In this document: one piece after another, positions 1-9,162 of the stretch | Numbering within the stretch: position 1 is the stretch's first letter | Layout: each line of letters opens with the position of its first letter | Source: Rhodobacteraceae bacterium CCMM004 | Lineage (GTDB): Bacteria > Pseudomonadota > Alphaproteobacteria > Rhodobacterales > Rhodobacteraceae | Direction: 5' to 3' | Assembly (NCBI GenBank): GCA_004005435.1 | Contig: RZWH01000004.1 | Span: forward strand, 193,501-257,500 | Length of the DNA stretch: 64,000 nt | Notes under the pieces: model-generated | The model's input: the letters and a program-made list of their open reading frames with translations, nothing else | What the model was told of the DNA's origin: nothing | The model's database searches: none | Made by a program: the position numbers and the translations under genes

Positions 1-2
1 TT

Positions 3-632
3 GCCCGGACCGGGGAGGCGCCGGGGGCCAAGGGGCTGTCCTGCTTCGTCGTCGCCGCGGACGCGCCCGGCCTCACGGTGGCCGAGCGGCTGGAGACGAT
101 GGCGCCGCACCCCCTGGCGCGGCTCGCCTTCGATGGCTGCCGGGTGCCTGGGGACGCGTTGGTGGGCACCGCGGGGGGAGGGTTCAAGGTGGCGATGTCC
201 GTGCTCGACACCTTTCGCACCACGGTGGCGGCGGCCGCGCTGGGCTTTGCCCGCCGCGCGCTGGCCGAGACGCTGGAGCGGGTGACGGCGCGGCAGGTCC
301 GGGGGCGGCCTCTGGCCGACCTCCAGATGGTGCAGGGTCACCTGGCCGACATGGCGCTCGACATCGATGCCGCCGCGCTCCTCGTCTATCGCGCGGCGTG
401 GGCCAAGGACGCGGGCCAACCGCGGATCACCCGCGAGGCCGCGATGGCCAAGCTCCACGCCACCGAGATCGCCCAGCGGGTGGTGGATATGGCCGTCCAA
501 CTGCACGGCGGTGACGGGGTGCGGACCGGTGCCACGGTCGAGCGCCTCTACCGCGACGTCCGCGCCTTGCGCATCTACGAGGGCGCCAGCGACGTGCAGC
601 GCGTCGTCATCGCCCGGGCGGTGCTGGCATGA
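3..632 (+). CDS. Acyl-CoA dehydrogenase, 5'-truncated by the window edge
   Basis: The reading frame is open from the first bases and ends at TGA 630-632, so the N-terminal half lies outside the window. What remains is the middle beta domain and the C-terminal helical domain of an FAD-dependent acyl-CoA dehydrogenase, which oxidises acyl-CoA thioesters to 2-enoyl-CoA. The family ending is clear: [19 protein letters not shown] followed by [18 protein letters not shown]. It lies 46 bp upstream of tryptophan dioxygenase on the same strand, so it probably belongs to the aromatic CoA-thioester operon. Its exact substrate cannot be told from the fragment. Confidence 0.9.
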   Translation, partial: ARTGEAPGAKGLSCFVVAADAPGLTVAERLETMAPHPLARLAFDGCRVPGDALVGTAGGGFKVAMSVLDTFRTTVAAAALGFARRALAETLERVTARQVRGRPLADLQMVQGHLADMALDIDAAALLVYRAAWAKDAGQPRITREAAMAKLHATEIAQRVVDMAVQLHGGDGVRTGATVERLYRDVRALRIYEGASDVQRVVIARAVLA

Positions 633-678
633 CCGCCGCCCGACCGCTCCTTTTGCCGACGAGATCGAGGATCCAACC

Positions 679-1488
679 ATGACCGACGCGCACACCGATT
701 TCTCCCGAGACATGTCCTATGGCGACTACCTGCATCTCGACGCGATCCTGACCGCGCAGGCGCCGATCAGCGCGGCGCCGGACGAGATGCTGTTCATCGT
801 CCAGCACCAGACCAGCGAGTTGTGGATGCGCCTGGCGATCCACGAGCTGACCGCCGCGCGGGATGCCATCGCCGCCGGACGTCTGCCCGAGGCGTTCAAG
901 CTGTTGTCGCGGGTCAGCCGGATCATGGAACAGCTCAACGGCGCGTGGGACGTGCTGCGCACCATGACGCCCTCGGATTACACCACCTTCCGCGCGGCGC
1001 TGGGGCGGTCGTCGGGGTTCCAATCGATGCAGTATCGGATGATCGAGTTCCTCCTGGGCAACCGCAACCGCGCGCAGGTGCGCCCCCATGCCCACCGCCC
1101 CGACGACGCCCAGGCCCTCGAAGCGGAGCTGCGGCGCCCGTCCCTCTATCAGGTGGCTCTGGCCCATGCCGCCCAGAGCGGCTTTGCCGTCCCGGCCGAT
1201 GTGCTGGAACCCAGCGACCGCCCCCATGCCCGCCACGACGAGGTCGTCGAGATGTGGCGCCAGGTCTACGCCGACCCCGCGACCCACTGGCCGCTCTACG
1301 AGTTGGCGGAGAAGCTGGTGGACTTGGAGGACTACTTCCGCCGCTGGCGGTTCAACCACGTCACCACGGTCGAGCGCATCATCGGCTTCAAGCGCGGCAC
1401 CGGCGGCACCGAGGGGGTCGCCTATCTCAAGCGAATGCTGGCGGTAGAGCTGTTCCCGGACCTATGGTCGGTGCGGACGGTGCTGTGA
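679..1488 (+). CDS. kynA: Tryptophan 2,3-dioxygenase
   Basis: Haem enzyme of 269 residues that opens the indole ring of L-tryptophan to N-formylkynurenine, the first step of the kynurenine route. The family hallmark [14 protein letters not shown] is at residues 39-52, and the probable proximal haem histidine is about residue 227 in [15 protein letters not shown], followed by the GTGGTEG loop. The ATG at 679 gives the usual length; the open frame extends further upstream but only overlaps the dehydrogenase. The next gene begins 17 bp downstream. With the adjacent 2-aminobenzoate-CoA ligase it suggests a path from tryptophan through kynurenine and anthranilate to anthraniloyl-CoA. Kynureninase and formamidase are not in the window. 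Confidence 0.96.
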   Translation: MTDAHTDFSRDMSYGDYLHLDAILTAQAPISAAPDEMLFIVQHQTSELWMRLAIHELTAARDAIAAGRLPEAFKLLSRVSRIMEQLNGAWDVLRTMTPSDYTTFRAALGRSSGFQSMQYRMIEFLLGNRNRAQVRPHAHRPDDAQALEAELRRPSLYQVALAHAAQSGFAVPADVLEPSDRPHARHDEVVEMWRQVYADPATHWPLYELAEKLVDLEDYFRRWRFNHVTTVERIIGFKRGTGGTEGVAYLKRMLAVELFPDLWSVRTVL

Positions 1489-1505
1489 CAGAAGGAGGAG
1501 ACGGC

Positions 1506-1952
1506 ATGGATCTGCAAAAGGGCATCACCCGCGACGGAGAGGGGGTCGACGGGATCGGCTGGAGCATCTTCGGCCAAGCCTACTACGCCAAGGCGCATTG
1601 CGACGCGACCTTCGCCTTCGAGACCAACAGCGCGCCGGGACAGGCGGTGCCGGTGCACATCCATCCCGACCAGGACGAGTTCATTCTCGTCCAGGAGGGA
1701 GAGTTGGATCTCAAGCTCGACGGGGAGTGGTTCAAGGCCCGCGCGGGCGATCTGGTGCGGATGCCGCGGGGCGTGCCGCATGGCTACTTCAACAAGTCCG
1801 ACAAGCCGTGCCGCGCGCTGTTCTGGGTGTCGCCTGCGGGCAGGCTAAAGGAGCTGTTCGACGCCCTGGACGAGCTGACCGACGAGGAGGAGGCGGTGCG
1901 CCTCTCGGCCGCGCACGATGTGGAGTTCCTGCCGCCCGAGGCGAACGCCTAA
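1506..1952 (+). CDS. Small cupin-domain protein
   Basis: Protein of 148 residues with one cupin_2 barrel. The first metal-binding motif is visible as HIHPDQDEF followed by a Glu (LVQEGELDL), and the second as RMPRGVPHGY. The start ATG has a strong GAAGGAGG-type ribosome site just upstream. It lies between tryptophan dioxygenase and the 2-aminobenzoate-CoA ligase; the ligase ATG is 3 bp after this stop, so the genes are translated together. A ring-modifying dioxygenase or a sensor of an aromatic acid would fit the context, but cupins are too varied to name the substrate. Confidence 0.85.
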   Translation: MDLQKGITRDGEGVDGIGWSIFGQAYYAKAHCDATFAFETNSAPGQAVPVHIHPDQDEFILVQEGELDLKLDGEWFKARAGDLVRMPRGVPHGYFNKSDKPCRALFWVSPAGRLKELFDALDELTDEEEAVRLSAAHDVEFLPPEANA

Positions 1953-1954
1953 CC

Positions 1955-3574
1955 ATGCTGGGCCCGTCCGCGCATAACGACAGCTTTGCCCGCGACAACC
2001 TGCCCCCGGCCGAGCAGTGGCCCGATCTGCTGCTCGATGGGTTCGACTATCCCGAGCGGCTGAACGCGGCGGTCGAGTTGACGGACGCCATGGTGGCGCG
2101 GGGGTTCGGCGACCACATCGCGCTGATCGGCAATGGGCGGCAGCGGACCTACAAGGAGCTCTCCGACTGGACCAACCGCCTGGCCCACGCCCTGGTCGAC
2201 GACCTGGGCGTGCGGCCGGGCAACCGGGTGCTGATCCGGTCGGCCAACAACCCGGCGATGGTCGCGGCCTGGCTGGCGGCGACCAAGGCGGGGGCAGTCG
2301 TGATCAACACCATGCCGATGCTGCGTGCCGCCGAACTGACCAAGGTCGTGAACAAGGCCGAGGTCACCCACGCGCTCTGCGACACCCGCCTGATGGGCGA
2401 GTTGGCCACGACGGCCAAGACCTCGGCCTTTCTCAAAACGGTCGTGGGGTTCGACGGCACCGCCAACCACGACGCCGAGCTGGACCGCCTCGCGCTGTCC
2501 AAACCGGTGGCGTTCCAGGCGGTGCCGACGGGACGGGACGACGTGGCGCTTCTGGGCTTCACCTCCGGAACAACCGGGGCGCCCAAGGCCACCATGCACT
2601 TCCACCGCGATATCCTGATCATCGCCGACGGCTACGCGCGCGAGATTCTTGGCGTAACGCCCGACGACGTCTTCGTCGGCTCGCCGCCCCTGGCGTTTAC
2701 CTTCGGTTTGGGCGGGCTGGCCGTGTTCCCCCTGCGCTTCGGCGCCACGGCCACGCTGTTGGAGCAGGCGAGCCCGCCCAACATGGTCGAGATCATCGAG
2801 ACCTACCGCGCCACCGTCTGCTTCACCGCGCCCACCGCCTACCGCGCGATGCTGCGCGCGATGGATGCTGGCGCGGACCTGTCGTCTCTGCGCGCCGCCG
2901 TCAGCGCGGGCGAGACGCTGCCGGGTCCGGTCTACGACGAGTGGATCGCCAAAACGGGCAAGCCCATGCTGGACGGGATCGGAGCGACCGAGATGCTGCA
3001 CATCTTCGTCTCGAACCGCTTCGACGATCACCGCCCGGCCTGCACCGGGCGCCCCGTCACCGGCTACGAGGCGCGCGTCGTTGGCCCGGACGGGGCCGAG
3101 TTGCCGCGGGGCGAGGTCGGGCGTCTGGCGGTGCGCGGGCCCACCGGCTGCCGCTACCTCGCCGACGACCGGCAGCGGGACTATGTCCAGGACGGCTGGA
3201 ACATCACCGGCGATGCGTTCTGGCAGGACGACGACGGCCGCTTCCACTTTGCCGCACGCAACGACGACATGATCGTCTCGGCGGGCTACAACATCGCGGG
3301 GCCCGAGGTTGAGGCGGCGCTGCTGGCCCACCCGGCCGTGGCCGAATGCGCCGTCGTGGGCGCGCCCGACGACGAGCGCGGCCAGATCGTCGAGGCGCAC
3401 GTGGTGCTGGCCGAGGGCGAGGCGCCGGGGCCCGACATGACCGAGGCCCTGCAACAGTTCGTCAAGGCCACCATCGCGCCCTTCAAATACCCCCGCCGCA
3501 TCGTCTTTGCCGACGCGCTGCCCAAGACGCAGACGGGTAAGATCCAGCGGTTTCTGCTGAAAGACGGACGATAG
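1955..3574 (+). CDS. 2-aminobenzoate-CoA / benzoate-CoA ligase family AMP-forming ligase
   Basis: ANL-superfamily adenylate-forming enzyme of 539 residues, which activates an aromatic acid to its CoA thioester with ATP. Visible motifs are the P-loop FTSGTTGAPKATMHFHRD, the aromatic-acid-ligase type DGIGATEMLHIF, the hinge region TGDAF...FAARNDDMIVSAGYNI, and PKTQTGKIQRF with the catalytic lysine near the C-terminus. Sequence and overall style match benzoate/2-aminobenzoate-CoA ligases rather than acetyl-CoA synthetases. Beside kynA, anthranilate made from tryptophan is the most likely substrate; benzoate or salicylate cannot be excluded. The start is set by the ATG 3 bp after the cupin stop. 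Confidence 0.9.
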   Translation: MLGPSAHNDSFARDNLPPAEQWPDLLLDGFDYPERLNAAVELTDAMVARGFGDHIALIGNGRQRTYKELSDWTNRLAHALVDDLGVRPGNRVLIRSANNPAMVAAWLAATKAGAVVINTMPMLRAAELTKVVNKAEVTHALCDTRLMGELATTAKTSAFLKTVVGFDGTANHDAELDRLALSKPVAFQAVPTGRDDVALLGFTSGTTGAPKATMHFHRDILIIADGYAREILGVTPDDVFVGSPPLAFTFGLGGLAVFPLRFGATATLLEQASPPNMVEIIETYRATVCFTAPTAYRAMLRAMDAGADLSSLRAAVSAGETLPGPVYDEWIAKTGKPMLDGIGATEMLHIFVSNRFDDHRPACTGRPVTGYEARVVGPDGAELPRGEVGRLAVRGPTGCRYLADDRQRDYVQDGWNITGDAFWQDDDGRFHFAARNDDMIVSAGYNIAGPEVEAALLAHPAVAECAVVGAPDDERGQIVEAHVVLAEGEAPGPDMTEALQQFVKATIAPFKYPRRIVFADALPKTQTGKIQRFLLKDGR

Positions 3575-3632
3575 CCAGCCTGCCGAAAACCGCCCAACCC
3601 CAAGCCAAAGCAACAGACCAGGGAGACCACAC

Positions 3633-4778
3633 ATGATCAGACCCATCCTCAGCGCCGCGGCCGTTGCCGCGCTGGCCACCGCCGCCCCCGCCGCCGAACA
3701 CGGCGGCGTCAAGGTCGGCATGATCACCACGCTGTCTGGCGGCGGCGCGGGCCTCGGCATCGACGTGCGCGACGGCTTTCAACTCGCGCTCAAGATGGCC
3801 GGGGCCGACAACGTCGAGCTGGTGATCGAGGACGATCAGCGCAAGCCCGACGTCGCGGTGCAACTGGCCGACAAGATGATCCAGTCCGAGCAGGTGGACG
3901 TCCTGACCGGCATCATCTGGTCCAACCTCGCCATGGCCGTGGTGCCGGCCGCGGTGAACCAGGGCAAGTTCTATCTCTCGCCCAACGCCGGCCCGTCGCA
4001 GCTGGCCGGGGCGGGCTGCCACGAGAACTATTTCAACGTCGCCTGGCAGAACGACACCCTGCACGAGGCCGCGGGCGCCTATGCCTCGGGCGACGGCGGG
4101 TTCTCCAACACCTTCATCCTGGCGCCGAACTATCCCGCCGGGCAGGACGCCCTGACCGGGTTCAAGCGGACCTACGAGGGCGAGCTTGCGGGCGAGATCT
4201 TCACTCAGTTGGGCCAGACCGACTATGCCGCCGAGATCGCGCAGATCCGGGCCTCCGGCGCCGACTCGGTGTTCTTCTTCCTCCCCGGCGGCATGGGCAT
4301 CAGCTTCATGAAACAGTACGCCGACTCGGGCGTGGACATCCCGCTGGTCGGTCCCGCCTTTAGCTTCGACCAGGGCATCCTCCAGGCCGTGGGCGCCGCC
4401 GCGCTGGGCGTCAAGAACACCTCGCAGTGGTCCAAGGACCTCGACAACGAGGCCAACGTCGCCTTCGTCGCGGCGTTCCAGGAGGAGTACGGCCGCCTGC
4501 CCTCGCTCTACGCGTCCCAGGGCTACGACACCGCGAATCTGCTGCTGAGCGCGATGGACAAGGCCGACGTGGGCGACATGGACGCCTTCCGCGCGGCCCT
4601 CAAGGAGGCCGACTTCGCCAGCACCCGCGGCGACTTCGCCTTCGCCGACAACCACCACCCGATCCACGACATCTATGTCCGCGAGGTGATTCAGGAGGGC
4701 GACGTCTTCACCAACAAGATCGTCGGCACGGCCCTGACCGACCACTCCGACGTCTACGGCGCCGACTGCCAGATGTGA
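3633..4778 (+). CDS. LIV-type ABC importer, periplasmic substrate-binding protein
   Basis: Protein of 381 residues of the Leu/Ile/Val-binding (type I periplasmic) family. It has a short Sec signal (hydrophobic AAAVAALATAAPAAE) and then the fold start GVKVGMITTLSGGGAGLG. A GGGAGA ribosome site precedes the ATG. Two permeases and two ATPases of the same transporter class follow. The placement after the aromatic CoA ligase suggests an aromatic acid or tryptophan-derived ligand rather than a branched-chain amino acid; this is inference from context. Confidence 0.92.
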   Translation: MIRPILSAAAVAALATAAPAAEHGGVKVGMITTLSGGGAGLGIDVRDGFQLALKMAGADNVELVIEDDQRKPDVAVQLADKMIQSEQVDVLTGIIWSNLAMAVVPAAVNQGKFYLSPNAGPSQLAGAGCHENYFNVAWQNDTLHEAAGAYASGDGGFSNTFILAPNYPAGQDALTGFKRTYEGELAGEIFTQLGQTDYAAEIAQIRASGADSVFFFLPGGMGISFMKQYADSGVDIPLVGPAFSFDQGILQAVGAAALGVKNTSQWSKDLDNEANVAFVAAFQEEYGRLPSLYASQGYDTANLLLSAMDKADVGDMDAFRAALKEADFASTRGDFAFADNHHPIHDIYVREVIQEGDVFTNKIVGTALTDHSDVYGADCQM

Positions 4779-4870
4779 CCAGACGGGGCGGGTCTGTGAT
4801 CCGCCCCGATGACCCCATGCCCACACATCCCGACACCAGCGCCCCGGCGCCGCTCGGCAAAGCGGCGCGG

Positions 4871-4917
4871 CAAGCATCTTCCAAGATGCTTGCGAAGGAT
4901 TTTCCAAAATCCTTCGC
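4871..4917. repeat. Double palindrome in the spacer before the first permease
   Basis: Two perfect inverted repeats lie head to tail. One at 4871-4892 has 10-bp arms (CAAGCATCTT / AAGATGCTTG) around CC. The other at 4892-4917 has 12-bp arms (GCGAAGGATTTT / AAAATCCTTCGC) around CC, and they share base 4892. They fill much of the 175-bp gap between the binding protein and the permeases. As RNA they could form two hairpins that slow downstream decay or tune the high binding-protein to permease ratio. The element lacks a long T-run, so it is not a classical terminator. Confidence 0.75.
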
Positions 4918-4953
4918 CCCGTCGGAGCGCAGCGCGGCGCGGGTGCCGTCGGC

Positions 4954-5865
4954 ATGACGCTGCTGCTGTTTCTCGAACAGGTCCTCAACGGGCTCCAGTT
5001 CGGCGTGATGCTGTTCCTGATGGCGGCCGGGCTGACGCTGGTCTTCGGCGTCATGGGCCTGATCAACCTCGCCCACGGCTCGCTCTACATGATCGGGGCC
5101 TTCGCCGCGGCCGCGACAGCCGCCGCCACCGGCTCGTTCCTCCTCGGCCTTGCCGCGGCGCTCGCGGCCGCCGCCGCGGCGGGGGCCATCGTCGAGGTGG
5201 CGGTGATCCGGCGGCTCTATCCCCGCGACCACCTCGACCAGGTGCTGGCGACCTTCGCGCTGATCCTGATCTTTTCCGAGGGCACACGCTGGATCTTCGG
5301 GTCGTTCCCGCTGTTCCTCGACACACCGCCCTGGCTGTCCGGCCCCGTCACCCTGCCCGGCGGCATCCAGTACCCGCTCTACCGCCTTGCGCTGATCGGG
5401 GTCGGCCTCGCCGTCGCCGCCGGCCTGTTCCTGCTGATCGCGCGCACGCGGCTCGGCATCCAGATCCGCGCAGGCGAGTCGGACCGGGAGATGATCGCCG
5501 CCCTCGGCATCGACATCTCGCGCCTCTACACGCTGGTCTTCGCCCTCGGCGCGGCGCTCGCGGGGCTTGCGGGCGCTCTGGTCGGGGCGATCCAGTCCGT
5601 GCAGGTGGGCATGGGCGAGCCGGTGCTGATCCTCGCCTTCGTGGTCATCGTCATCGGCGGCATCGGGTCGATCAAGGGCGCGCTGGTCGGCGCGATCCTC
5701 GTCGGGCTGACCGACACCCTGGGCGGTGTCCTGCTGCCGCTGCTGTTCGGCGTCTTCCTCGACCCATCGGCCGCCATGTCCATCGGCTCGGCCCTAGCGT
5801 CGATGTCGATCTACATCCTCATGGCGGCCGTCCTGGTCGTCAAACCCCAGGGGTTGTTCGGATGA
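4954..5865 (+). CDS. LIV-type ABC importer permease (LivH family)
   Basis: Integral membrane protein of 303 residues, with LivH-like hydrophobic segments across its length. The family landmarks are GLTLVFGVMGLINLAHGSLY near the N-terminus and the coupling region GIDISRLYTLVF / ALGAALAGLAGALVGAIQ in the second half. It pairs with the LivM-like permease, whose ATG (5862) overlaps this stop by four bases. No strong ribosome site is visible before the ATG at 4954; the double palindrome lies about 35 bp upstream. Confidence 0.93.
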   Translation: MTLLLFLEQVLNGLQFGVMLFLMAAGLTLVFGVMGLINLAHGSLYMIGAFAAAATAAATGSFLLGLAAALAAAAAAGAIVEVAVIRRLYPRDHLDQVLATFALILIFSEGTRWIFGSFPLFLDTPPWLSGPVTLPGGIQYPLYRLALIGVGLAVAAGLFLLIARTRLGIQIRAGESDREMIAALGIDISRLYTLVFALGAALAGLAGALVGAIQSVQVGMGEPVLILAFVVIVIGGIGSIKGALVGAILVGLTDTLGGVLLPLLFGVFLDPSAAMSIGSALASMSIYILMAAVLVVKPQGLFG

Positions 5866-6845
5866 GGCGCGAGACCCTCCTCAACGCCGCCATCGCGCTT
5901 GGGCTTCTGGCCGTGCCGCTCTGGGCGTGGAGCGCGGGCGAGCCCTTCACCATCACCCTCGCCACCCGCGCGGCGATCCTGGCGCTGGCGGGCGTGGGCC
6001 TGAACCTGGCGCTCGGCCTCGGCGGGCTGGTCAGCCTGGGCCATGCGGCGTTCTTCGGCGTCGGCGGCTATGCCATGGGCATCCTCGCGCACCACGCCCA
6101 GACCTTCGCGCCGCTGGACCTGGGCCTTTTCACGGTGGCGGGGACCAAGTCCATGCCGGTCATCTGGCTGACCGCCATGGTCTTCTCCGCCCTCGCCGCG
6201 CTGGCCATCGGGGCACTTAGCCTGCGCACCTCCGGCGTCTACTTCATCATGATCACGCTCGCCTTCGGGCAGATGTTCTACTACTTCGCCATCTCCTGGC
6301 CCGCCTACGGGGGCGAGGACGGCCTGTCGATCTGGGTGCGCAACGGGTTTCCCGGCCTGAACACGCTCGACCCGATCCAGTTCTTCGCCATCTGCTACGT
6401 CCTGCTGATGGCCGCGCTGGTCCTTTCCGCGGTGATCGCCCGCAGCCCCTTCGGCCTCGCTTTGAACGCCGCACGGCAGGTGCCCCAGCGGGTCGAGACG
6501 GTGGGCATCCCGGTCTACCGGGTGCGCCTCGTCGCCTTCGTGATCTCCGGCACGATCACCGGTCTGGCGGGGGCGCTGTTCGCCGACCTCAACCGCTTCG
6601 TCTCGCCGTCGATGTTCTCGTGGCAGCTCTCGGGCGAGTTGATCGTGTTCATCATCCTGGGCGGCACCGCGCGCCTCTTCGGCCCGGTGGCGGGCGCCTG
6701 CCTCTTCGTGGCGCTGGAGCACTGGCTGGGCGGGCTCAGCGACTACTGGCACATCTACCTCGGCGCGCTGCTCCTGGGGGTGGTGCTGTTCGCCCGCGGC
6801 GGGCTCATCGGTACGCTGGCGGGGCGGGAGGTGGCGCATGACTGA
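5862..6845 (+). CDS. LIV-type ABC importer permease (LivM family)
   Basis: Membrane protein of 327 residues, second permease of the importer. The LivM signature is seen as NLALGLGGLVSLGHAAFFGVGGYA and, in the C-terminal half, GTITGLAGALFADLNRFVSP. The start ATG overlaps the LivH stop (ATGA), and its own stop lies 8 bp inside the following ATPase gene, so the four genes are translationally coupled. Confidence 0.93.
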   Translation: MRRETLLNAAIALGLLAVPLWAWSAGEPFTITLATRAAILALAGVGLNLALGLGGLVSLGHAAFFGVGGYAMGILAHHAQTFAPLDLGLFTVAGTKSMPVIWLTAMVFSALAALAIGALSLRTSGVYFIMITLAFGQMFYYFAISWPAYGGEDGLSIWVRNGFPGLNTLDPIQFFAICYVLLMAALVLSAVIARSPFGLALNAARQVPQRVETVGIPVYRVRLVAFVISGTITGLAGALFADLNRFVSPSMFSWQLSGELIVFIILGGTARLFGPVAGACLFVALEHWLGGLSDYWHIYLGALLLGVVLFARGGLIGTLAGREVAHD

Positions 6846-7587
6846 GCCGGTCCTGGCCACCCACGGCATCACCAAGCGCTTCGGAGCGGTCACGGCCAGC
6901 GAGGAGGTCAGCCTGGACCTGCGCCCGGGCGAAATCCACGCGCTGATCGGGCCGAACGGGGCGGGCAAGTCCACGCTGATCAAGCAGATTTGCGGCAATC
7001 TGCGGCCCGACGCAGGAACCGTGACGTTCCTCAGCGCCGACGTCACGGCCGAGGACACCGTGGCGCGGGCGCGGCGGGGGCTGGGGCGCACGTTCCAGAT
7101 CTCGGCCCTCGCCATGGAGGACACGGTGCTCCAGAACGCGGTCCTCGGCGCGGCAGGGGCGTCGCGCCGGGCGTTCTCGCTCTGGCGTCCGGCGCTGACC
7201 GACCGCAGCCTGCGCGCCGCCGCCGAGGAAGCTCTGGAGCGGGTGGGCCTGTCTGACTACGCCGCGACCCGCACCGCCGAACTCAGCCACGGCCAGCGGC
7301 GTCAGTTGGAGGTCGCCGTGGCTCTGACGCTCAAACCCCGCGCCTTCGTCATGGACGAGCCGATGGCGGGCCTCGGCACCGAAGGGTCGCAGACCCTGAC
7401 CGCGTTCCTCGACACCCTGCGGCACGAGGCGCCGATCCTGCTGGTCGAGCACGACATGGATGCCGTGTTCGCGCTTGCCGACCGGATCAGCGTGCTGGTC
7501 TACGGCCGCGTCATCGCCACCGGGGACCGCGAGGCGATCCGCACCGATCCCGCGGTGCGCGAGGCCTATCTGGGAGAGGAGGCATGA
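6838..7587 (+). CDS. LIV-type ABC importer ATPase (LivG family)
   Basis: Protein of 249 residues carrying a complete ABC nucleotide-binding domain: Walker A GPNGAGKST near residue 40, signature LSHGQRRQLEVA, Walker B AFVMDEPMAG, and the H-loop LLVEHDMD. The signature has LSHGQ in place of LSGGQ, which is common in the LivG class. It starts 8 bp inside the LivM gene and ends by a four-base overlap with the LivF-type ATPase. Confidence 0.93.
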   Translation: MTEPVLATHGITKRFGAVTASEEVSLDLRPGEIHALIGPNGAGKSTLIKQICGNLRPDAGTVTFLSADVTAEDTVARARRGLGRTFQISALAMEDTVLQNAVLGAAGASRRAFSLWRPALTDRSLRAAAEEALERVGLSDYAATRTAELSHGQRRQLEVAVALTLKPRAFVMDEPMAGLGTEGSQTLTAFLDTLRHEAPILLVEHDMDAVFALADRISVLVYGRVIATGDREAIRTDPAVREAYLGEEA

Positions 7588-8273
7588 GCCTGCTGCACCT
7601 CTCAGAGGTCTCGGCCTTCTACGGGCCCAGCCAGGCGCTGTTCCGCGTCGACCTGGACGTGGCAGAGGGCGAGGTCGTGGCGTTGATGGGCCGCAACGGC
7701 ATGGGCAAGACCACGACGGTCAAGACCATCTGCCGGATGTTGCCGGCGGCCGGGGGAGACCTGCGTTTTGCCGGTCAGGACCTCAGGAAACTGCCGAGTC
7801 ACCGCGCCGCGCGGCTGGGTCTGGGCCTGGTGCCCGAGGGGCGGCGGTGTTTCCCCAACCTCACCGTGGCCGAGAACCTGGCCGCCGCCGCCCGGCCCGG
7901 CCCCTGGGACGCCGCCGCCGTCGCGCGCCTCTTCCCCGTCCTGGCCGACCGCCGGGACCAGATGGCAGCGTCCCTGTCGGGGGGCGAGCAGCAAATGCTG
8001 GCCATCGGCCGGGCTCTGATGACCAATCCGCGGCTTCTGCTCCTCGACGAGGCGACCGAAGGCCTCGCCCCCCTGGTCCGTGCGGAGATCTGGGAGGCGG
8101 TCGCGGCGCTCAAGCGTGACACCGGGCTCGCCATCCTCGTCATCGACAAGTCCCTGCGCGAACTGTCGCGGATCGCCGACCGCGCCGTGATCCTGCAACG
8201 GGGCGAAACTGTCTGGACCGGCGCCATGCCCGACCTGTCGCCGCACATCACCGACCGCTATCTGGGAGTCTGA
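7584..8273 (+). CDS. LIV-type ABC importer ATPase (LivF family)
   Basis: Protein of 229 residues with Walker A GRNGMGKTT, signature LSGGEQQMLAIGRAL and Walker B RLLLLDEATEGLAP; the last is typical of LivF. The usual H-loop His is not seen: VIDKSLRELSRIADR has Lys where LivF proteins normally have VEQN. It is the last transporter gene. A double palindrome separates it from the thioesterase gene. Confidence 0.92.
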   Translation: MSLLHLSEVSAFYGPSQALFRVDLDVAEGEVVALMGRNGMGKTTTVKTICRMLPAAGGDLRFAGQDLRKLPSHRAARLGLGLVPEGRRCFPNLTVAENLAAAARPGPWDAAAVARLFPVLADRRDQMAASLSGGEQQMLAIGRALMTNPRLLLLDEATEGLAPLVRAEIWEAVAALKRDTGLAILVIDKSLRELSRIADRAVILQRGETVWTGAMPDLSPHITDRYLGV

Positions 8274-8288
8274 CCATGCCGCTGAGTG

Positions 8289-8332
8289 AGATTTTTCGAC
8301 GAAAAATCTGCCCGAATTTTCGTCGAAAATTC
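8289..8332. repeat. Double palindrome between the ABC ATPase and the thioesterase gene
   Basis: Two perfect palindromes are separated by 4 bp: 8289-8309 (10-bp arms around a central A, core TTTTTCGACGAAAAA) and 8314-8332 (9-bp arms around a central T, core TTTTCGTCGAAAA). They fill the 77-bp gap between two same-strand genes. The same arrangement, A-centred first and T-centred second, recurs at 40448-40493. No T-run follows, so a role in mRNA processing or partial termination is more likely than full termination. Confidence 0.75.
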
Positions 8333-8350
8333 ACCCCGGGCCGCTGAGCG

Positions 8351-8755
8351 ATGGCGTTCGTCCATTCGGTCCGCGTCCGGTTCGGCCACTGCGACCCGGC
8401 CAAGCTGGTCTTCTACCCGCGCTATGTCGAGATGATCTCGGACACCGTCGAGGCATTCTTCGGCGACGCGCTCGGCCATCCCTTCGAGGTGCTGCATCCC
8501 GACCATGCGGTGCCGACGGTGCAGATGCGGCTCCACTTCACCGCGCCGTCGCGGCTGGGGGATGCGCTGGAGATCGCCCTGCGCCCGACGCGGATCGGGC
8601 GGTCGTCGCTCGATCTGTCCTTTGCCTGCACCTGCGGCGGCGAAACCCGGTTCACCGCAGAGTCGACCCTGGTTTGGGTGGGCGCCTCGGTGCGCCCCGA
8701 GCCCTGGCCGGACCCACTACGCAGCGAACTCATTTCCAGGATCGACCCATCATGA
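8351..8755 (+). CDS. Acyl-CoA thioesterase, 4-hydroxybenzoyl-CoA thioesterase type (hotdog fold)
   Basis: Protein of 134 residues with a single hotdog domain. The active-site region RVRFGHCDPAKLVFYPRYVEM matches the 4-hydroxybenzoyl-CoA thioesterase family, where the Asp is catalytic. In an aromatic-CoA cluster it may release product acid or free CoA trapped as dead-end thioesters. Its stop overlaps the RidA ATG by four bases. Confidence 0.88.
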   Translation: MAFVHSVRVRFGHCDPAKLVFYPRYVEMISDTVEAFFGDALGHPFEVLHPDHAVPTVQMRLHFTAPSRLGDALEIALRPTRIGRSSLDLSFACTCGGETRFTAESTLVWVGASVRPEPWPDPLRSELISRIDPS

Positions 8756-9150
8756 CCCATCGCGTGATCCACCCCGAGGGCTGGGCCCCGGCCAAAGGCT
8801 ATGCCAACGGCATCCTCACCCCCGACGGCACGCTGCATATCGGCGGACAGATCGGCTGGACCGCCGACAAGGTGTTCGAGACCGACGACTTCGTCGGGCA
8901 GATGCGCCAGGCCCTGCTGAACATCCGCGCCGTGGTCGAGTCAGCGGGGGGCACGCCCGAGGACATTGTCCGCCTGACCTGGTTCGTCACCGACAAGCGT
9001 GCCTATCTCGACCGCCAGCGCGAGGTGGGTGCGGCCTATCGCGAGATCATGGGACGGCATTTTCCGGCGATGTCGATGGTGGTTGTGGCGGATCTGATCG
9101 AGGACGCCGCGCTGGTCGAGATCGAGGCGACGGCGCAGATCGGGCGCTGA
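8752..9150 (+). CDS. RidA/YjgF family protein
   Basis: Protein of 132 residues of the RidA (reactive imine/enamine deaminase) family, with the core HIGGQIGWTADKVFE, a conserved VRLTWFVTDKRAYL strand and the C-terminal VEIEATAQIGR. The start is the ATG in the ATGA overlap with the thioesterase stop; an upstream extension would lie wholly inside that gene. RidA homologues are often found in aromatic amine pathways, where they may hydrolyse an imine product. The actual substrate is unknown. It faces the M24 peptidase with only 12 bp between stops. Confidence 0.88.
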   Translation: MTHRVIHPEGWAPAKGYANGILTPDGTLHIGGQIGWTADKVFETDDFVGQMRQALLNIRAVVESAGGTPEDIVRLTWFVTDKRAYLDRQREVGAAYREIMGRHFPAMSMVVVADLIEDAALVEIEATAQIGR

Positions 9151-9162
9151 AGCCCGGGGGCC

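Noticed and set aside
4871-4917. Classical rho-independent terminator inside the LIV operon
   Set aside because: The palindromes lack a following T-run, and the downstream permease genes need read-through from the same operon.
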